Shown: positions 10,901 through 18,615 of the stretch, piece by piece
How positions within the stretch are numbered: the first letter of the stretch is position 1
How the letters are laid out: every line of letters begins with the position of its first letter
Origin: a virus
Direction: 5' to 3' (one strand)
IMG/VR virus record: IMGVR_UViG_3300030419_002087
Span: 54,935 to 118,934 of that record
DNA length: 64,000 nucleotides
Translations under genes and position numbers: made by a program
Notes under the pieces: generated by a model
The model's input: only the letters and a program-made list of their open reading frames with translations
Databases searched by the model: none
What the model was told of the DNA's origin: nothing

Positions 10901-12504
10901 CTGGTGGTAATGGATATGCTGTTGGAGATGTTCTTGGATGTAATCTTGGTGAAACTGGTAAGAATTTACGATTTAATGTTGGTATTGTTTCCGCAACTAA
11001 TGCCTTTATATTAGACAAAGTGGTTGGTGATTTCAATACCAGTACAGAATTGATGACTATTAATGCTGTTGGTGTTGCATCTACATTAGTTGGTTCTTTA
11101 CCCGCTACAATTTCAAATACTTATCCATACAGAGATGGCCTTCATGTTAAGGTAAATCATAGAAATCATGGTATGCACTCTAGAACTAATAGAGTGACTA
11201 TATCAGGAGCTGTTGGTGTACAGACAGCTGGTAAAGTATCTGAGGTATATCCTAGTACTTCAACTGAAGATATCAGACTTGATTCTGCTTCTGTCTTTAG
11301 TTCATTTGAAAATGTTGGTGTATCTACTACTAACCCAGGCTATGTCAAGATTGGTAATGAAGTACTTGAATACACGGGAGTTAATGGTGCATCTACACCA
11401 AACAGATTGACTGGTATTACCAGAAGTATTGATAATACAAAGGCCTCAGAACATAAGGTTAGTGATACGATTTATAAGTATGAATCTTCTGGAGTTTCCT
11501 TAAGGAGAATTAATAAGACACATTCATTTGCAGATATTGATAGTAATATTAATATTGGATTAGATGAATATTATATTAAAGTTGATACCACTGCTACAGG
11601 TGTTGGTACAGTTAGGGATGGTACAAGTGCCTTACCTAAGTTGAAGATTTCTGAAACTGAAAAAATTGGTAGAAATGCTGTAAGGGCTACACAAAATACT
11701 CAATTTGAGACTATCACACCAAATATCCAGTTTATGACTCCAAGGGATACTGGAATATCAGCTAGAATGAGAACTACCTCTGCTACTAGTGTTGATGGTA
11801 GTGAGACTTCATTTGTGGATCAGGGATTTGAAGCTATTGATATGGGAGGTTCTACTTCGTTGAGTTCTCCAAGAATCATTGCTTCTAAGATTAATGAGTC
11901 TAATAATCTTACATCATTGCCTGGCAATAAATCATTTACAATGGAACTAGTCTTTGAAACAGAAGACATTAATGTTTCACCAGTAATTGATACTGATAGA
12001 GCTGCTATCATTACTACAACAAATAGAATTGATAGACCTATTACTAATTTTGCTGATGATCCAAGAGTGAATGCTAGATTTGGTGATCCAAATAGTGCAA
12101 TTTATATAAGTAAGAAGATTAATTTGGAAAATCCTGCAACCTTCTTACAAGTGAAATTAGCTGGATATAGACCTGATTCTGGTGATATTCGTGTTCTTTA
12201 CAAGTTGTTTAGAGCCGATAGTGTATCAGCTGAACAACCATTTGAATTATTCCCTGGCTATGATAACTTAACTGATACTAATGGAGATGGTTTTGGTAAT
12301 CAAGTAATTGATTCTAAGAGTAATAATGGTAGACCTGATAAATTCGTACCTGCTGCAAGATTTGATGGAGATTGGAGAGATTATCAATTTACCAATGATA
12401 AACTTCCTGAATTTAATGGCTTCCAAGTTAAAATTATTATGAGTGGAACGGATCAGGCAAATCCACCAAGAATTAAAGACCTTAGAGTAATTGCTTTCGC
12501 ATGA
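4969..12504 (+). CDS. Very large baseplate/tail structural protein (DUF4815-like N-terminus)
   Basis: A 2511-residue virion protein. The N-terminus (SPYFDDFNEDKNFNRVLF, then PIQARELTQLQSILQNQIE) is the conserved opening of the large cyanomyovirus structural proteins with a DUF4815-like region. The rest is beta-rich, with many Gly/Ser/Thr repeats, a G-x-G-Y element near the middle (GNGYAVGDVLGC) and an acidic C-terminus. It occupies the place where T4 has genes 9, 10 and 11, between gp8 and the fibre-like gene, so a baseplate-periphery or fibre-attachment role is inferred. The length is extreme for the T4 family. The stop overlaps the next start (ATGA). Confidence 0.85.
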   Translation: MPQETNLNVSPYFDDFNEDKNFNRVLFKPATPIQARELTQLQSILQNQIERFGQHFFKEGSQVIPGQIAYDSQYNAVELTESFLGIQLTNYIDQLVGKTIKGEQSGVVAKVVNNLTATKSDRGNNTLYVKYQKSGDDFETVTFQDGENLICTSDIEYGNTRIVANNPFAACIPSNACSIGSAASIADGVYFVRGFFVKVTANTVILDQYTNDPTCRVGLFISENLVTAYSDDTLFDNASGFSNYAAPGADRLQLQTTLIKKDIDEFNDENFVELMRLKSGNIEKFVEKTDYNILKDELARRTYETSGDYYVKPFQVNIKESLNNRQGNGGIYYKDQKTAEGNDPSKDLMVYQMSPGKAYVKGYDIKKITSTNIDVEKPRTIKTIESDIVPVETTSSVIVNNVYGSPKIGFGSTATIDLYTDRINSGGSANGTYIGNAKVYDFKLENTPYANAATNYEVSLYDVQTFTVLTVNTAQTLSTPIYVEGARSGASGYLKSNVSSSVSLTLTGTKGAFIVDEPLKINGVQESVSVTSVVEYDFGDVKSFHQNNSPNVFTADLDLTEKFSIAPPGTQFTITSGGTVTVPGKRFAVGIKTGDIVSYNLQSNSDITYNKVSALSADGSTMTIVACPQDIAGVCDKDLPGGTVSPSDFGIVKPALRNAQNSRLTSNLPQRFISSVDLKNAQLLIRKQYVLNISSKRGTVTVDDPDLFFQPFDEEDYNLTYSDGSIETLSSQNVQFNADFKTITLRSLTKTSDTNAVLVTTLKKINVTSKAKTLSKCAKVTFNRSKHDYSGTNTTSFNNGLTYNAIYGTRVEDDQICLNVPDGLRVHAIFESSGTSDPSLPGATLINRSDALTNTIQGEQVLGVESGALGQVVSTTTSTFEVVYKNEFIFQVGETLIFQSSGITGEVSQVVAGDKNIGEDFQFDNGDRKEYLDYCRIVREPTADEPKKRITVVFDHYVVDAGSGGDVVTVNSYPSDAFEYDLPKIRGRAATDFVDIRPRVKDYSTGDSDSPFEYDYRDFSSTGASAANILVPNEALILGYSYYLGRIDKILLSRDGFFEIKKGAPSENPIAPDTPTGGFLVSTVFNAPYIRNATYESNSILSSHKRYTMFDIGRLENRVKNIEFYTQLSLLETETSNLNIRDAGTGLDRFKSGFFVDNFRGHGSHSISHPLFKASVDKAKGECRPSHYTTSYDLLIGSEQVVGIGTTADPNADLTQVSDLQSNSLQRTGDVVTLKYTESKFIEQKFATTVENVNPFAVINWVGVITLSPASDTWLDEKHLDVNNIIMEGEYQSLMAELNIDPNTGFSPIDWNAWEEDWSSVDVSERELGQKITETDRKVGNWSRGFTEGGELLPPIHGGHISRTRKIDIKETIETEFEETTTVTTGLSRSGVQFNVTERWDTESLGTRLVNKEIIPYMRSRNIEFTSYRIKPRTQFYPFLDGQDIAKYCTPKLVEIEMQSGVFQVGETVYGTTDAFFQFGVDQGPHIIFRVAQTNHKFGAYNNPEITYAVNPYSDTVGLSSTYSATSGVLNVDCGSLQLEVLGDFYGYISKGMKLVGQTSGAEAIVQKNRLITDEKGNLLGTIFVPDNDTSISAPQFTTGTKTFRLSSSKVNSQSPVDNPSTAETTYAAEGTLDIFQEDILSVRNADVSRQTFSDSTVRTNTTQKTFKTQSFENRTVFQNQWYDPLAQSFEITEDNGVFITSLDVFFKSKDSAIPVTAQIRTMLTGMPTSTIVPFGEVIYEPTQINLSNNGTVATNFKFPSPVYLEPGEYAIVLLSASNDYECFISVMEQEDITTADLPESERIIVSQQPYMGSLFKSQNGSTWTPAQFEDLKFSLYKAQFVQEPGTLKYYNPELGVGKLGRPKLRNNPLTFLSQEIRVGLGSTVQTQDFSNGSRLTQVSNLTAEGNIIKSLGKIKIDTLATAAGGITTNSVGTGLTPSGSNLTYTGIALTTITGEGSGAVANIQVVSGGVGVVTVTTGGNGYAVGDVLGCNLGETGKNLRFNVGIVSATNAFILDKVVGDFNTSTELMTINAVGVASTLVGSLPATISNTYPYRDGLHVKVNHRNHGMHSRTNRVTISGAVGVQTAGKVSEVYPSTSTEDIRLDSASVFSSFENVGVSTTNPGYVKIGNEVLEYTGVNGASTPNRLTGITRSIDNTKASEHKVSDTIYKYESSGVSLRRINKTHSFADIDSNINIGLDEYYIKVDTTATGVGTVRDGTSALPKLKISETEKIGRNAVRATQNTQFETITPNIQFMTPRDTGISARMRTTSATSVDGSETSFVDQGFEAIDMGGSTSLSSPRIIASKINESNNLTSLPGNKSFTMELVFETEDINVSPVIDTDRAAIITTTNRIDRPITNFADDPRVNARFGDPNSAIYISKKINLENPATFLQVKLAGYRPDSGDIRVLYKLFRADSVSAEQPFELFPGYDNLTDTNGDGFGNQVIDSKSNNGRPDKFVPAARFDGDWRDYQFTNDKLPEFNGFQVKIIMSGTDQANPPRIKDLRVIAFA

Positions 12505-12716
12505 CGTACAAAAAAGTTGAAGGACATGATGACCTTATAAGAGATATGGCCAATGGTGCTATTATAAACAAAGACACCAGTGGTTATAGGGATTATATTA
12601 CATTGAGGAATCAGAAGATAAAAGAACAAGAACGAATTGATTCTATAGAAGATGAGATTGGTGAAATCAAATCTTTATTAAAAGAATTAGTTCAGAATAT
12701 AAATACATCTAGATAA
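12501..12716 (+). CDS. Small conserved cyanophage protein, unknown function
   Basis: 71 residues, charged, with a helical C-terminal half (KEQERIDSIEDEIGEIKSLL) that looks like a short coiled coil. It overlaps the preceding gene by 4 bases (ATGA), which suggests translational coupling and a structural or assembly role. No domain is recognised. Confidence 0.75.
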   Translation: MTYKKVEGHDDLIRDMANGAIINKDTSGYRDYITLRNQKIKEQERIDSIEDEIGEIKSLLKELVQNINTSR

Positions 12717-12735
12717 AGTACCAAGTATTTGAAAT

Positions 12736-13074
12736 ATGTCAATTTACGTTGTAAATTTGGGTATTGAACAAGGTACTGATTTTCAACAGACCTTCGATCT
12801 GACTGCTACAAACGGTCAACCTCTAAACTTAGAGAATTACTCCGGCAAATCTCAGATGAGAAAATATGCTGGGAGTAGAAATGCTTATGACTTTACCGTA
12901 ACTTTTACGGATAGAGCATCTGGACAGATCAAACTATCGATAACCGATACAATTACCAAGAGAATTAAACCAGGCCGATATATTTACGATATCCAATTAA
13001 CGGATTCTAATGATGAAAAACTCAGAGTTTGTGAAGGTCAGGTGCTTGTGAGAGAAAGCGCTACTAAGGGGTAA
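12736..13074 (+). CDS. Small virion protein with Ig/BppU-like beta-sandwich pattern
   Basis: 112 residues. The pattern QGTDFQQTFDL, LNLENYSGKSQMRK, GRYIYDIQLTDSND and a closing EGQVLVRESAT resembles the small beta-sandwich modules (BppU N-terminal-like) that attach receptor-binding parts to phage baseplates. It sits between the giant structural gene and a fibre-like gene, so a fibre or baseplate connector role is plausible. This is a fold-level resemblance, not a recognised homologue. Confidence 0.7.
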   Translation: MSIYVVNLGIEQGTDFQQTFDLTATNGQPLNLENYSGKSQMRKYAGSRNAYDFTVTFTDRASGQIKLSITDTITKRIKPGRYIYDIQLTDSNDEKLRVCEGQVLVRESATKG

Positions 13075-13079
13075 GCTAA

Positions 13080-13298
13080 ATGGCTGGATCTTCACGATTT
13101 AGAGGTGGGGGTGTCAACGCAATTAAAGTGGCTGCTACGTCTCGTGCTGAGGCTGGCGGTACATTTCGATCACTTTCCGACACTGATGTGAGTAACCTAG
13201 GCGATGGTTATCTTGCAGTATATAATGTCACAACAGGTAAATGGACATCTCAAGTTAACTTGGGAGACAATACCGAAATAGACGGAGGCACCTTCTAA
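13080..13298 (+). CDS. Small fibre-associated protein, unknown
   Basis: 72 residues. The centre (LSDTDVSNLGDGYLAVYN followed by GKW) resembles a motif used repeatedly in phage tail fibres. Its stop overlaps the start of the following fibre gene (TAATG), so the two are probably translated together. It may be an adaptor or a separated N-terminal fibre module; function unknown. Confidence 0.7.
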   Translation: MAGSSRFRGGGVNAIKVAATSRAEAGGTFRSLSDTDVSNLGDGYLAVYNVTTGKWTSQVNLGDNTEIDGGTF

Positions 13299-15118
13299 TG
13301 GCCGTCATAAGAATTAAACGGAGTACTGGCTCAACTGCTCCTGTATCATTGGGTGTAGGTGAACCTGCGGCTACCGTAGAAACCGCTACCCAAGGTGCAT
13401 GGAATAATAAAGCTGGTCGTCTTTTTGTAGGTAACGCTTCTGGAGTGCCTGTAGAAGTAGGTGGAGAATATTATACAGAATTATTAAATCATCAACAGAG
13501 TATTCTTACTAACGATTCAGCTGTAATCGTAGGTGCTGCTGGTTCCATAGATCATTGGAACGTTGTTGGTATGGCGACATTCCAACAAATAAAAGTAACA
13601 GCAGCTGCTGAATTTTTAGGTGATGTAACACTTAGTAATCCAGTAACATTTGATTATCTATCTGGTACTTCACTAACAGTCAATAGTAATTTTTATTCTG
13701 CTGGTGTTACTACTTTACAAAGAGCTTATATTCCAGAAGATCTGAATGTTGTTGGATTATCAACTTTTGTTGGATTCTCGACATTTGGGGCTAATGTTGC
13801 TGTTGCCGATTCTGTTGGAGTAGGTACTGGTTTCTATGCAACTAATGCTGGAGATGTTAAATTAGAATCCTTAACCATAACTGGGTTAAGTACTAATAGG
13901 ATCCCATACCTTACACCTAATGGTTCTGGTGAACCTGGCAAACCACAGTTTACTACTGGTAATGGATTAATATACAATGTAGCTGGTTTTGGAACTGGCC
14001 CGACTCCAGAATTTGTTACTGATGCAATCGCTGTATCTATAGCTGGTACTGTTTATGCACCAGCTGGTGTTGTTACTACTATTAATGGTACAACACTAAC
14101 ATATACCAATGGATCTATTAATGATCTAACCCTTGGTGTGGGAACAGAGGCATATTCTTTCCCTAATCAAGATGCTACAACTGCTGGTTGGATTCTAAGA
14201 AGTGATTCTAATGGTACATTAAATTGGGCTCCAAATGATGCTCGACTTAATTACATTGGTAGAACTGGAGCTGGATCAACTAGTGCTGGTACTGTTGGTC
14301 TTAACACTGAGACTTTTGAAATATGGGGTTCAGCAAACGAGATTGATACTGTTGCTGTAGGTAGAACTATAACAATCAGTTTACCAGATGAAGTTATTAT
14401 TGGTACTGCATTAACAGTTAGTGGCCCAGTAAGTATTGCTGGAAGTCTATCTGTTGAAGGAAGTGTTACTTATCTCGATTCTACGATTACGCAGATTAAA
14501 GATAAGAAAATTGATCTTGCATATTCTGATTCTCCAAATGATACTAATGCCGATGGTGGTGGTATATCCATTAAAGGTAATAGTGATTATGAAATAACAT
14601 GGGCAAGTGGTGTTGGTGCTTTCCAAGTAAATCAAAGTTGGCTACCATATAGTAACAACACATACGATCTTGGTTCTGATTCTGTTCAATGGAGAAATAT
14701 ATACGTTGATGGATATGTTGATACTGATGAAATATTAGTTTCTGGTATTGGTACTCTAACATCAGCTGATATCAACGGTGGTAATATAGACAGTACTGTT
14801 ATTGGTGCTGCTGTATCAACTACGGCATATTTTGAAAGAATTGGATGGGGTGCAACTGCACATGCAACTCAATTAACTCTTTTAAGTGGTACTGTAACTA
14901 GTTTACAAGTTACTGGTATTACTACATTAGGAAGATTATTCTCATCAACCTCTCCAGATGAAAATGGAGTTGGTTATGCTGGTTCTACTGGTGAAGTAGG
15001 ATTTACATCCTCACCATCAGCTGGAATATCAACTTCCCATTACTTACTTACTTCAGTAGGTATCGCAACCGATGATCGGCCTGTATGGACTGATACAATA
15101 GATTGTGGAACTTATTGA
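13298..15118 (+). CDS. Tail fibre-like protein
   Basis: 606 residues. The N-terminus (MAVIRIKRSTGSTAPVSLGV) followed by GRLFVG is typical of cyanophage fibre and structural proteins that begin with an IKRS...P..L..GE module. A later stretch (TYDLGSDSVQWRNIYVDG) is the widespread fibre motif that precedes beta-helical repeats. The body is a Gly/Thr/Val repeat typical of trimeric beta-helices, with no enzymatic motif. It occupies the position of T4 genes 12/wac, upstream of gp13. Host recognition or fibre attachment is inferred. Confidence 0.8.
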   Translation: MAVIRIKRSTGSTAPVSLGVGEPAATVETATQGAWNNKAGRLFVGNASGVPVEVGGEYYTELLNHQQSILTNDSAVIVGAAGSIDHWNVVGMATFQQIKVTAAAEFLGDVTLSNPVTFDYLSGTSLTVNSNFYSAGVTTLQRAYIPEDLNVVGLSTFVGFSTFGANVAVADSVGVGTGFYATNAGDVKLESLTITGLSTNRIPYLTPNGSGEPGKPQFTTGNGLIYNVAGFGTGPTPEFVTDAIAVSIAGTVYAPAGVVTTINGTTLTYTNGSINDLTLGVGTEAYSFPNQDATTAGWILRSDSNGTLNWAPNDARLNYIGRTGAGSTSAGTVGLNTETFEIWGSANEIDTVAVGRTITISLPDEVIIGTALTVSGPVSIAGSLSVEGSVTYLDSTITQIKDKKIDLAYSDSPNDTNADGGGISIKGNSDYEITWASGVGAFQVNQSWLPYSNNTYDLGSDSVQWRNIYVDGYVDTDEILVSGIGTLTSADINGGNIDSTVIGAAVSTTAYFERIGWGATAHATQLTLLSGTVTSLQVTGITTLGRLFSSTSPDENGVGYAGSTGEVGFTSSPSAGISTSHYLLTSVGIATDDRPVWTDTIDCGTY

Positions 15119-15130
15119 TCTAAGCCCATA

Positions 15131-15137
15131 CTAAATA
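15131..15137 (+). promoter_or_regulatory. Late promoter-like element upstream of gp13
   Basis: ACTAAATA, a variant of the late element, lies 22 bases before the gp13 start and is followed by an AGGAG ribosome-binding site at 15141-15145. Confidence 0.5.
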
Positions 15138-15159
15138 GATAGGAGCTAGTTTTATATAC

Positions 15160-16287
15160 ATGGCGAAACCTAGCAGTAGACAAGAACTAATCGATTATTG
15201 CCTGAGACAGCTGGGCGAGCCCGTCTTGGAAGTAAACGTTGATGAGGATCAAATTGACGATATAGTTGATGATTCTCTTCAGTACTTCCAAGAGCGACAC
15301 ATGGATGGTGTTGAGAGAATGTATCTCAAACACCAGATACAACAATGGGAAATTGATGCAGCAAGAACTAAACAGATAGGATCTGTTGGAATTTCTTCAC
15401 AGACATTTAATGGAGCCACTGGAGTAAATACAAGTACAAACGGAAATAATATATTAATACCAAATCATGGCCTAGCAACAGGCTCACAGATATGGTATAG
15501 TGTTGGTGCAGGTTGTACTCCTATTGGAATAACAAGTGATATAGTTCTTGCTGGAGTAGGTACTACTTCTTTCTTGGGTATAGGAACTGATAGTGTAGAA
15601 CTTTATGCTATAGCAGATAATAAGAATCAAATTAGAGTTGCTGCAAGTAGTAGTGAAGCTGGTGCTGGAGTTGCAATAACATTTACTTCAGCTGGTATTG
15701 GTTCAACACACTTTGTTGCAACACAATCACAATTTTACGAAGCAAGAAATTATATTGAAATACCAGATCATGTTATAGGTGTTCAAGGTATTTTTAGATT
15801 TGATGATAATACTATTTCACAGAACATGTTCAGTATATCGTATCAGATATTCTTGAATGATGTTTATAATTTTAGTTCTGTGGAACTACTTAATTATACA
15901 ATGGTTAAACAGTATCTTGAGACTATTCAATTCTTGATAAGTCCAGATAAAAAGATTAGATATAATAAACGTGGTAATAGATTGTATCTTGACATGGATT
16001 GGGCCTCACAGTCCGCTAATGATTATCTTGTAATTGATTGTTATAGGATTTTAGATCCAAGTACTAATACAGAAGTTTTTAATGATAGTTTCTTAAAGAA
16101 ATATGTGACCGCAAAGATTAAACGTCAATGGGGTCAGAATTTAATGAAATTTACTGGGGTTAAATTGCCTGGTGGTCTTGAATTAAATGGCAGACAATTG
16201 TATGAAGATTCTCTAAGAGAATTAGATGAAATACAAAATAGGATGCCAACAGAGTATGAATTACCACCTCTTGACTTGATAGGATAA
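15160..16287 (+). CDS. gp13: Neck protein gp13
   Basis: Head-completion/neck protein that caps the filled head at the tail attachment site. The N-terminus (SRQELIDYCLRQLGEPVLEV, then DEDQIDDIVDDSLQYFQE) is the signature of cyanomyovirus gp13. 375 residues against 309 in T4; residues of about 85-185 are a Gly/Ser-rich insert (IPNHGLATGSQIWYSVGAG) similar to surface modules in other virion proteins. A late element and an AGGAG site precede it. It overlaps gp14 by one base. Confidence 0.9.
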   Translation: MAKPSSRQELIDYCLRQLGEPVLEVNVDEDQIDDIVDDSLQYFQERHMDGVERMYLKHQIQQWEIDAARTKQIGSVGISSQTFNGATGVNTSTNGNNILIPNHGLATGSQIWYSVGAGCTPIGITSDIVLAGVGTTSFLGIGTDSVELYAIADNKNQIRVAASSSEAGAGVAITFTSAGIGSTHFVATQSQFYEARNYIEIPDHVIGVQGIFRFDDNTISQNMFSISYQIFLNDVYNFSSVELLNYTMVKQYLETIQFLISPDKKIRYNKRGNRLYLDMDWASQSANDYLVIDCYRILDPSTNTEVFNDSFLKKYVTAKIKRQWGQNLMKFTGVKLPGGLELNGRQLYEDSLRELDEIQNRMPTEYELPPLDLIG

Positions 16288-18257
16288 TGGCACCATTAAA
16301 TCCGTTTTATAGACAAGAAGTTGCTAGTGAACAGAGACTAGTACAAGATTTGGTCAATGAACATCTAAGGATGTATGGCCAAGAGGTATATTATTTGCCT
16401 AGAAAGTACATTGGTACTGATAACATCATGAGGGAGAATGTTCTCGCAAAGTTTGATGATGCTTATCCAATAGAAGCCTATGTTATGAATGTTGATGGTT
16501 TTCAGGGTTCTGGAGACTTGATGACCAAATTTGGAATAAGAGTAACAGATGAAGCAACCTTTATAATTTCAAGAGAAAGATTTGAGGATTATATTTTTAA
16601 CCTTATTAGTACTATTGATGATACACAAGATTCTCGTAGAGCTCTTGGTTTAGATCTCGGAATGAGACCATATGAAGGAGATTTAATATATTTTGGATTA
16701 ACAGATAGTCTTTTTGAAATTAAGTTTGTAGAACATGAAAATCCATTCTATCAACTTGGTCAATTAACCACATATGAATTAAGGTGTGAACTCTTTGAAT
16801 ATGAGGATGAGGTTATTGACACTGATATCGCTGATATCGACGATAATGCAGCAGATATAGGTTATGTTGTTACATTGACCCTGGCGGGTCTTGGAGTGAC
16901 CGCTGGGGCGCAAGCTGGCCTATCTACGGGATCTGTTAGTAGGGTAGTTATTGAAAATGATGGATATGGATACTCTACAGTTCCAACAGTTGCGATTTCA
17001 TCTTCACCAAATACGGCTCCTTTTGCAGATGCAAGAGCTGTTGCTATAGGTACAGTTGGTACTGGTTTAACAACATACTCTGTACAAGAGATTAAACTAA
17101 TAAATCCTGGCTTTGGATATACTCAACCACCAACCGTAACTCTTGTTGGAGATGGTGGTGGTGCAGTATTGAGAGCAGATATTGCTGCAATTGGTGCTGT
17201 TAGGATTGACCAAGTTGCTCCATTCGTGGGTGGATTGGGTTATAGGCCTGGTGCAAATATTAATGTTTCTATTAGTACTTCTCCAGTAGGTCTTGCTACT
17301 GCAAATGCTACTGCTGATGGAGTTGTATCTGCTGCTGGTACAGTTGAACAAATAAGATTCAGTAATGCTGGATTTGGATATACCGTAACACCATCCTTTA
17401 ATATTGATAGTCCATATCAAACTAGAAATGCTATTGCGAATATTGGATTTACAACTGTTGGTATGGGAACAATTACCAATATTACTATAGCGGATGCTGG
17501 TCTTGGAAATACTACTCCTCCAGCTATTACAATATCCAGTCCATCAGGATTTAGACAAGGTATTGTTACCTCTGGAGTTGGTATAGGAAGTACTGTTAAT
17601 TCCTTGTCTATAGGTAATACTGGAGCATATTATGGATCTGCCCCAGTAGTAACCATCGCTGATCCTCCTACTATTGGTGTTGGTTCAGGTGTAACTGCTA
17701 CCGCAACTGCTTATGTTAATGTAACAACTGGTATACTTACTGGAGTAACCATAACAAATCCTGGCTTAGGATATACGGCCGCACCAGATGTATCATTGAG
17801 TAGTGGTATTGCAACTGCTACTGCAACTGCACTTGTTAATGCAATAACTGGAATTGTAACTGATATTAATATCACCTATGTTGGTGCTGGATATACTACA
17901 CAACCAACTATATCCTTCTCTGAACCTCCAGTTGGTGTTAATACAGGTGTCTTTATGATGAATGAGATGGTTACAGGAACCACAGGCCTAGCAACTGCTC
18001 TTGTTAAAGATTATGATGATGTCAATAAGACATTGAAGGTTTATCGTGTTGCTGGTACATTTGTTAACGATGAGAAGATAGTTGGATCTGCAACTACTCT
18101 AGATGGAGTAGATAGAGCAGGTAGTTACTATATTAATAAAGTTTCCTATGAAGATACTGATGATAAATGGGAAGCAAATACAGAAATTCAAGATGCTGCT
18201 ACGGATATAGATGGCATAGTTGATTGGACAGAGACTAATCCATTTGGAACATTTTAG
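16287..18257 (+). CDS. gp14: Neck protein gp14 with long repeat insertion
   Basis: The N-terminal 190 residues (QRLVQDLVNEHLRMYGQEVY, YLPRK, FDDAYPIEAYV) match T4-type gp14, which joins head and tail with gp13. T4 gp14 has 256 residues; this has 656. The difference is a Gly-rich array at about residues 200-560 with repeats such as GYGYSTVPTVAI, GFGYTQPPTVTL, GLGYTAAPDVSL and GAGYTTQPTISF. The conserved C-terminus (DDKWEANTEIQDAA ... TNPFG) resumes after the array. The insertion probably forms surface beta-modules on the neck. Confidence 0.9.
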   Translation: MAPLNPFYRQEVASEQRLVQDLVNEHLRMYGQEVYYLPRKYIGTDNIMRENVLAKFDDAYPIEAYVMNVDGFQGSGDLMTKFGIRVTDEATFIISRERFEDYIFNLISTIDDTQDSRRALGLDLGMRPYEGDLIYFGLTDSLFEIKFVEHENPFYQLGQLTTYELRCELFEYEDEVIDTDIADIDDNAADIGYVVTLTLAGLGVTAGAQAGLSTGSVSRVVIENDGYGYSTVPTVAISSSPNTAPFADARAVAIGTVGTGLTTYSVQEIKLINPGFGYTQPPTVTLVGDGGGAVLRADIAAIGAVRIDQVAPFVGGLGYRPGANINVSISTSPVGLATANATADGVVSAAGTVEQIRFSNAGFGYTVTPSFNIDSPYQTRNAIANIGFTTVGMGTITNITIADAGLGNTTPPAITISSPSGFRQGIVTSGVGIGSTVNSLSIGNTGAYYGSAPVVTIADPPTIGVGSGVTATATAYVNVTTGILTGVTITNPGLGYTAAPDVSLSSGIATATATALVNAITGIVTDINITYVGAGYTTQPTISFSEPPVGVNTGVFMMNEMVTGTTGLATALVKDYDDVNKTLKVYRVAGTFVNDEKIVGSATTLDGVDRAGSYYINKVSYEDTDDKWEANTEIQDAATDIDGIVDWTETNPFGTF

Positions 18258-18265
18258 GAGGTAGT

Positions 18266-18598
18266 ATGACGAGTAGTTATGATAAGGATTGGTTTAAAGA
18301 TCCACCAGATTTAGCACCTTCATCTTATGAGCCTCCTGAAAATCCGCTAGATAGTATGCCGATAGCAACATATAAAAATAGATATGCTGATCCAGAACGT
18401 CAAGCAGAAATAGAAGCTATCTTAGAACAAAACCCAAGACCAGAGGAAGATATGGCAGAATGGTTTAATGATAAATCAGAAAAGAAAGAAGATAAGAGTA
18501 TACATCAAAAGATGTATGAGATTGCAACTAATAGATATAATCCATTTTCTATAGGTGGATCTGAGAATTGTGATTCTGATATATCTTGTAATCAATAA
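18266..18598 (+). CDS. Small acidic protein between gp14 and gp15, unknown
   Basis: 110 residues, rich in Pro, Asp and Glu, with no recognised domain. It has a strong ribosome-binding site (AGGAGG, 18256-18261) just before its ATG and lies in the neck gene cluster. It may be a virion or assembly protein specific to cyanomyoviruses. Function unknown. Confidence 0.75.
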   Translation: MTSSYDKDWFKDPPDLAPSSYEPPENPLDSMPIATYKNRYADPERQAEIEAILEQNPRPEEDMAEWFNDKSEKKEDKSIHQKMYEIATNRYNPFSIGGSENCDSDISCNQ

Positions 18599-18601
18599 AT
18601 A
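18595..18601 (+). promoter_or_regulatory. Late promoter element upstream of gp15
   Basis: AATAAATA overlaps the stop of the preceding gene and lies 14 bases before the gp15 start. Confidence 0.5.
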
Positions 18602-18615
18602 GTTAAAAAATTGTC

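Noticed and set aside
10659-11036. Minus-strand 125-codon open frame
   Set aside because: Complement of the Gly/Thr/Val repeat region of the 2511-residue gene; Pro/Thr-rich composition typical of such shadows.
1-18257. CRISPR array or tandem DNA repeat
   Set aside because: Recurring GGTGGT/ACTGGT stretches are codon-level repeats of Gly/Thr-rich proteins, with no fixed repeat-spacer spacing.
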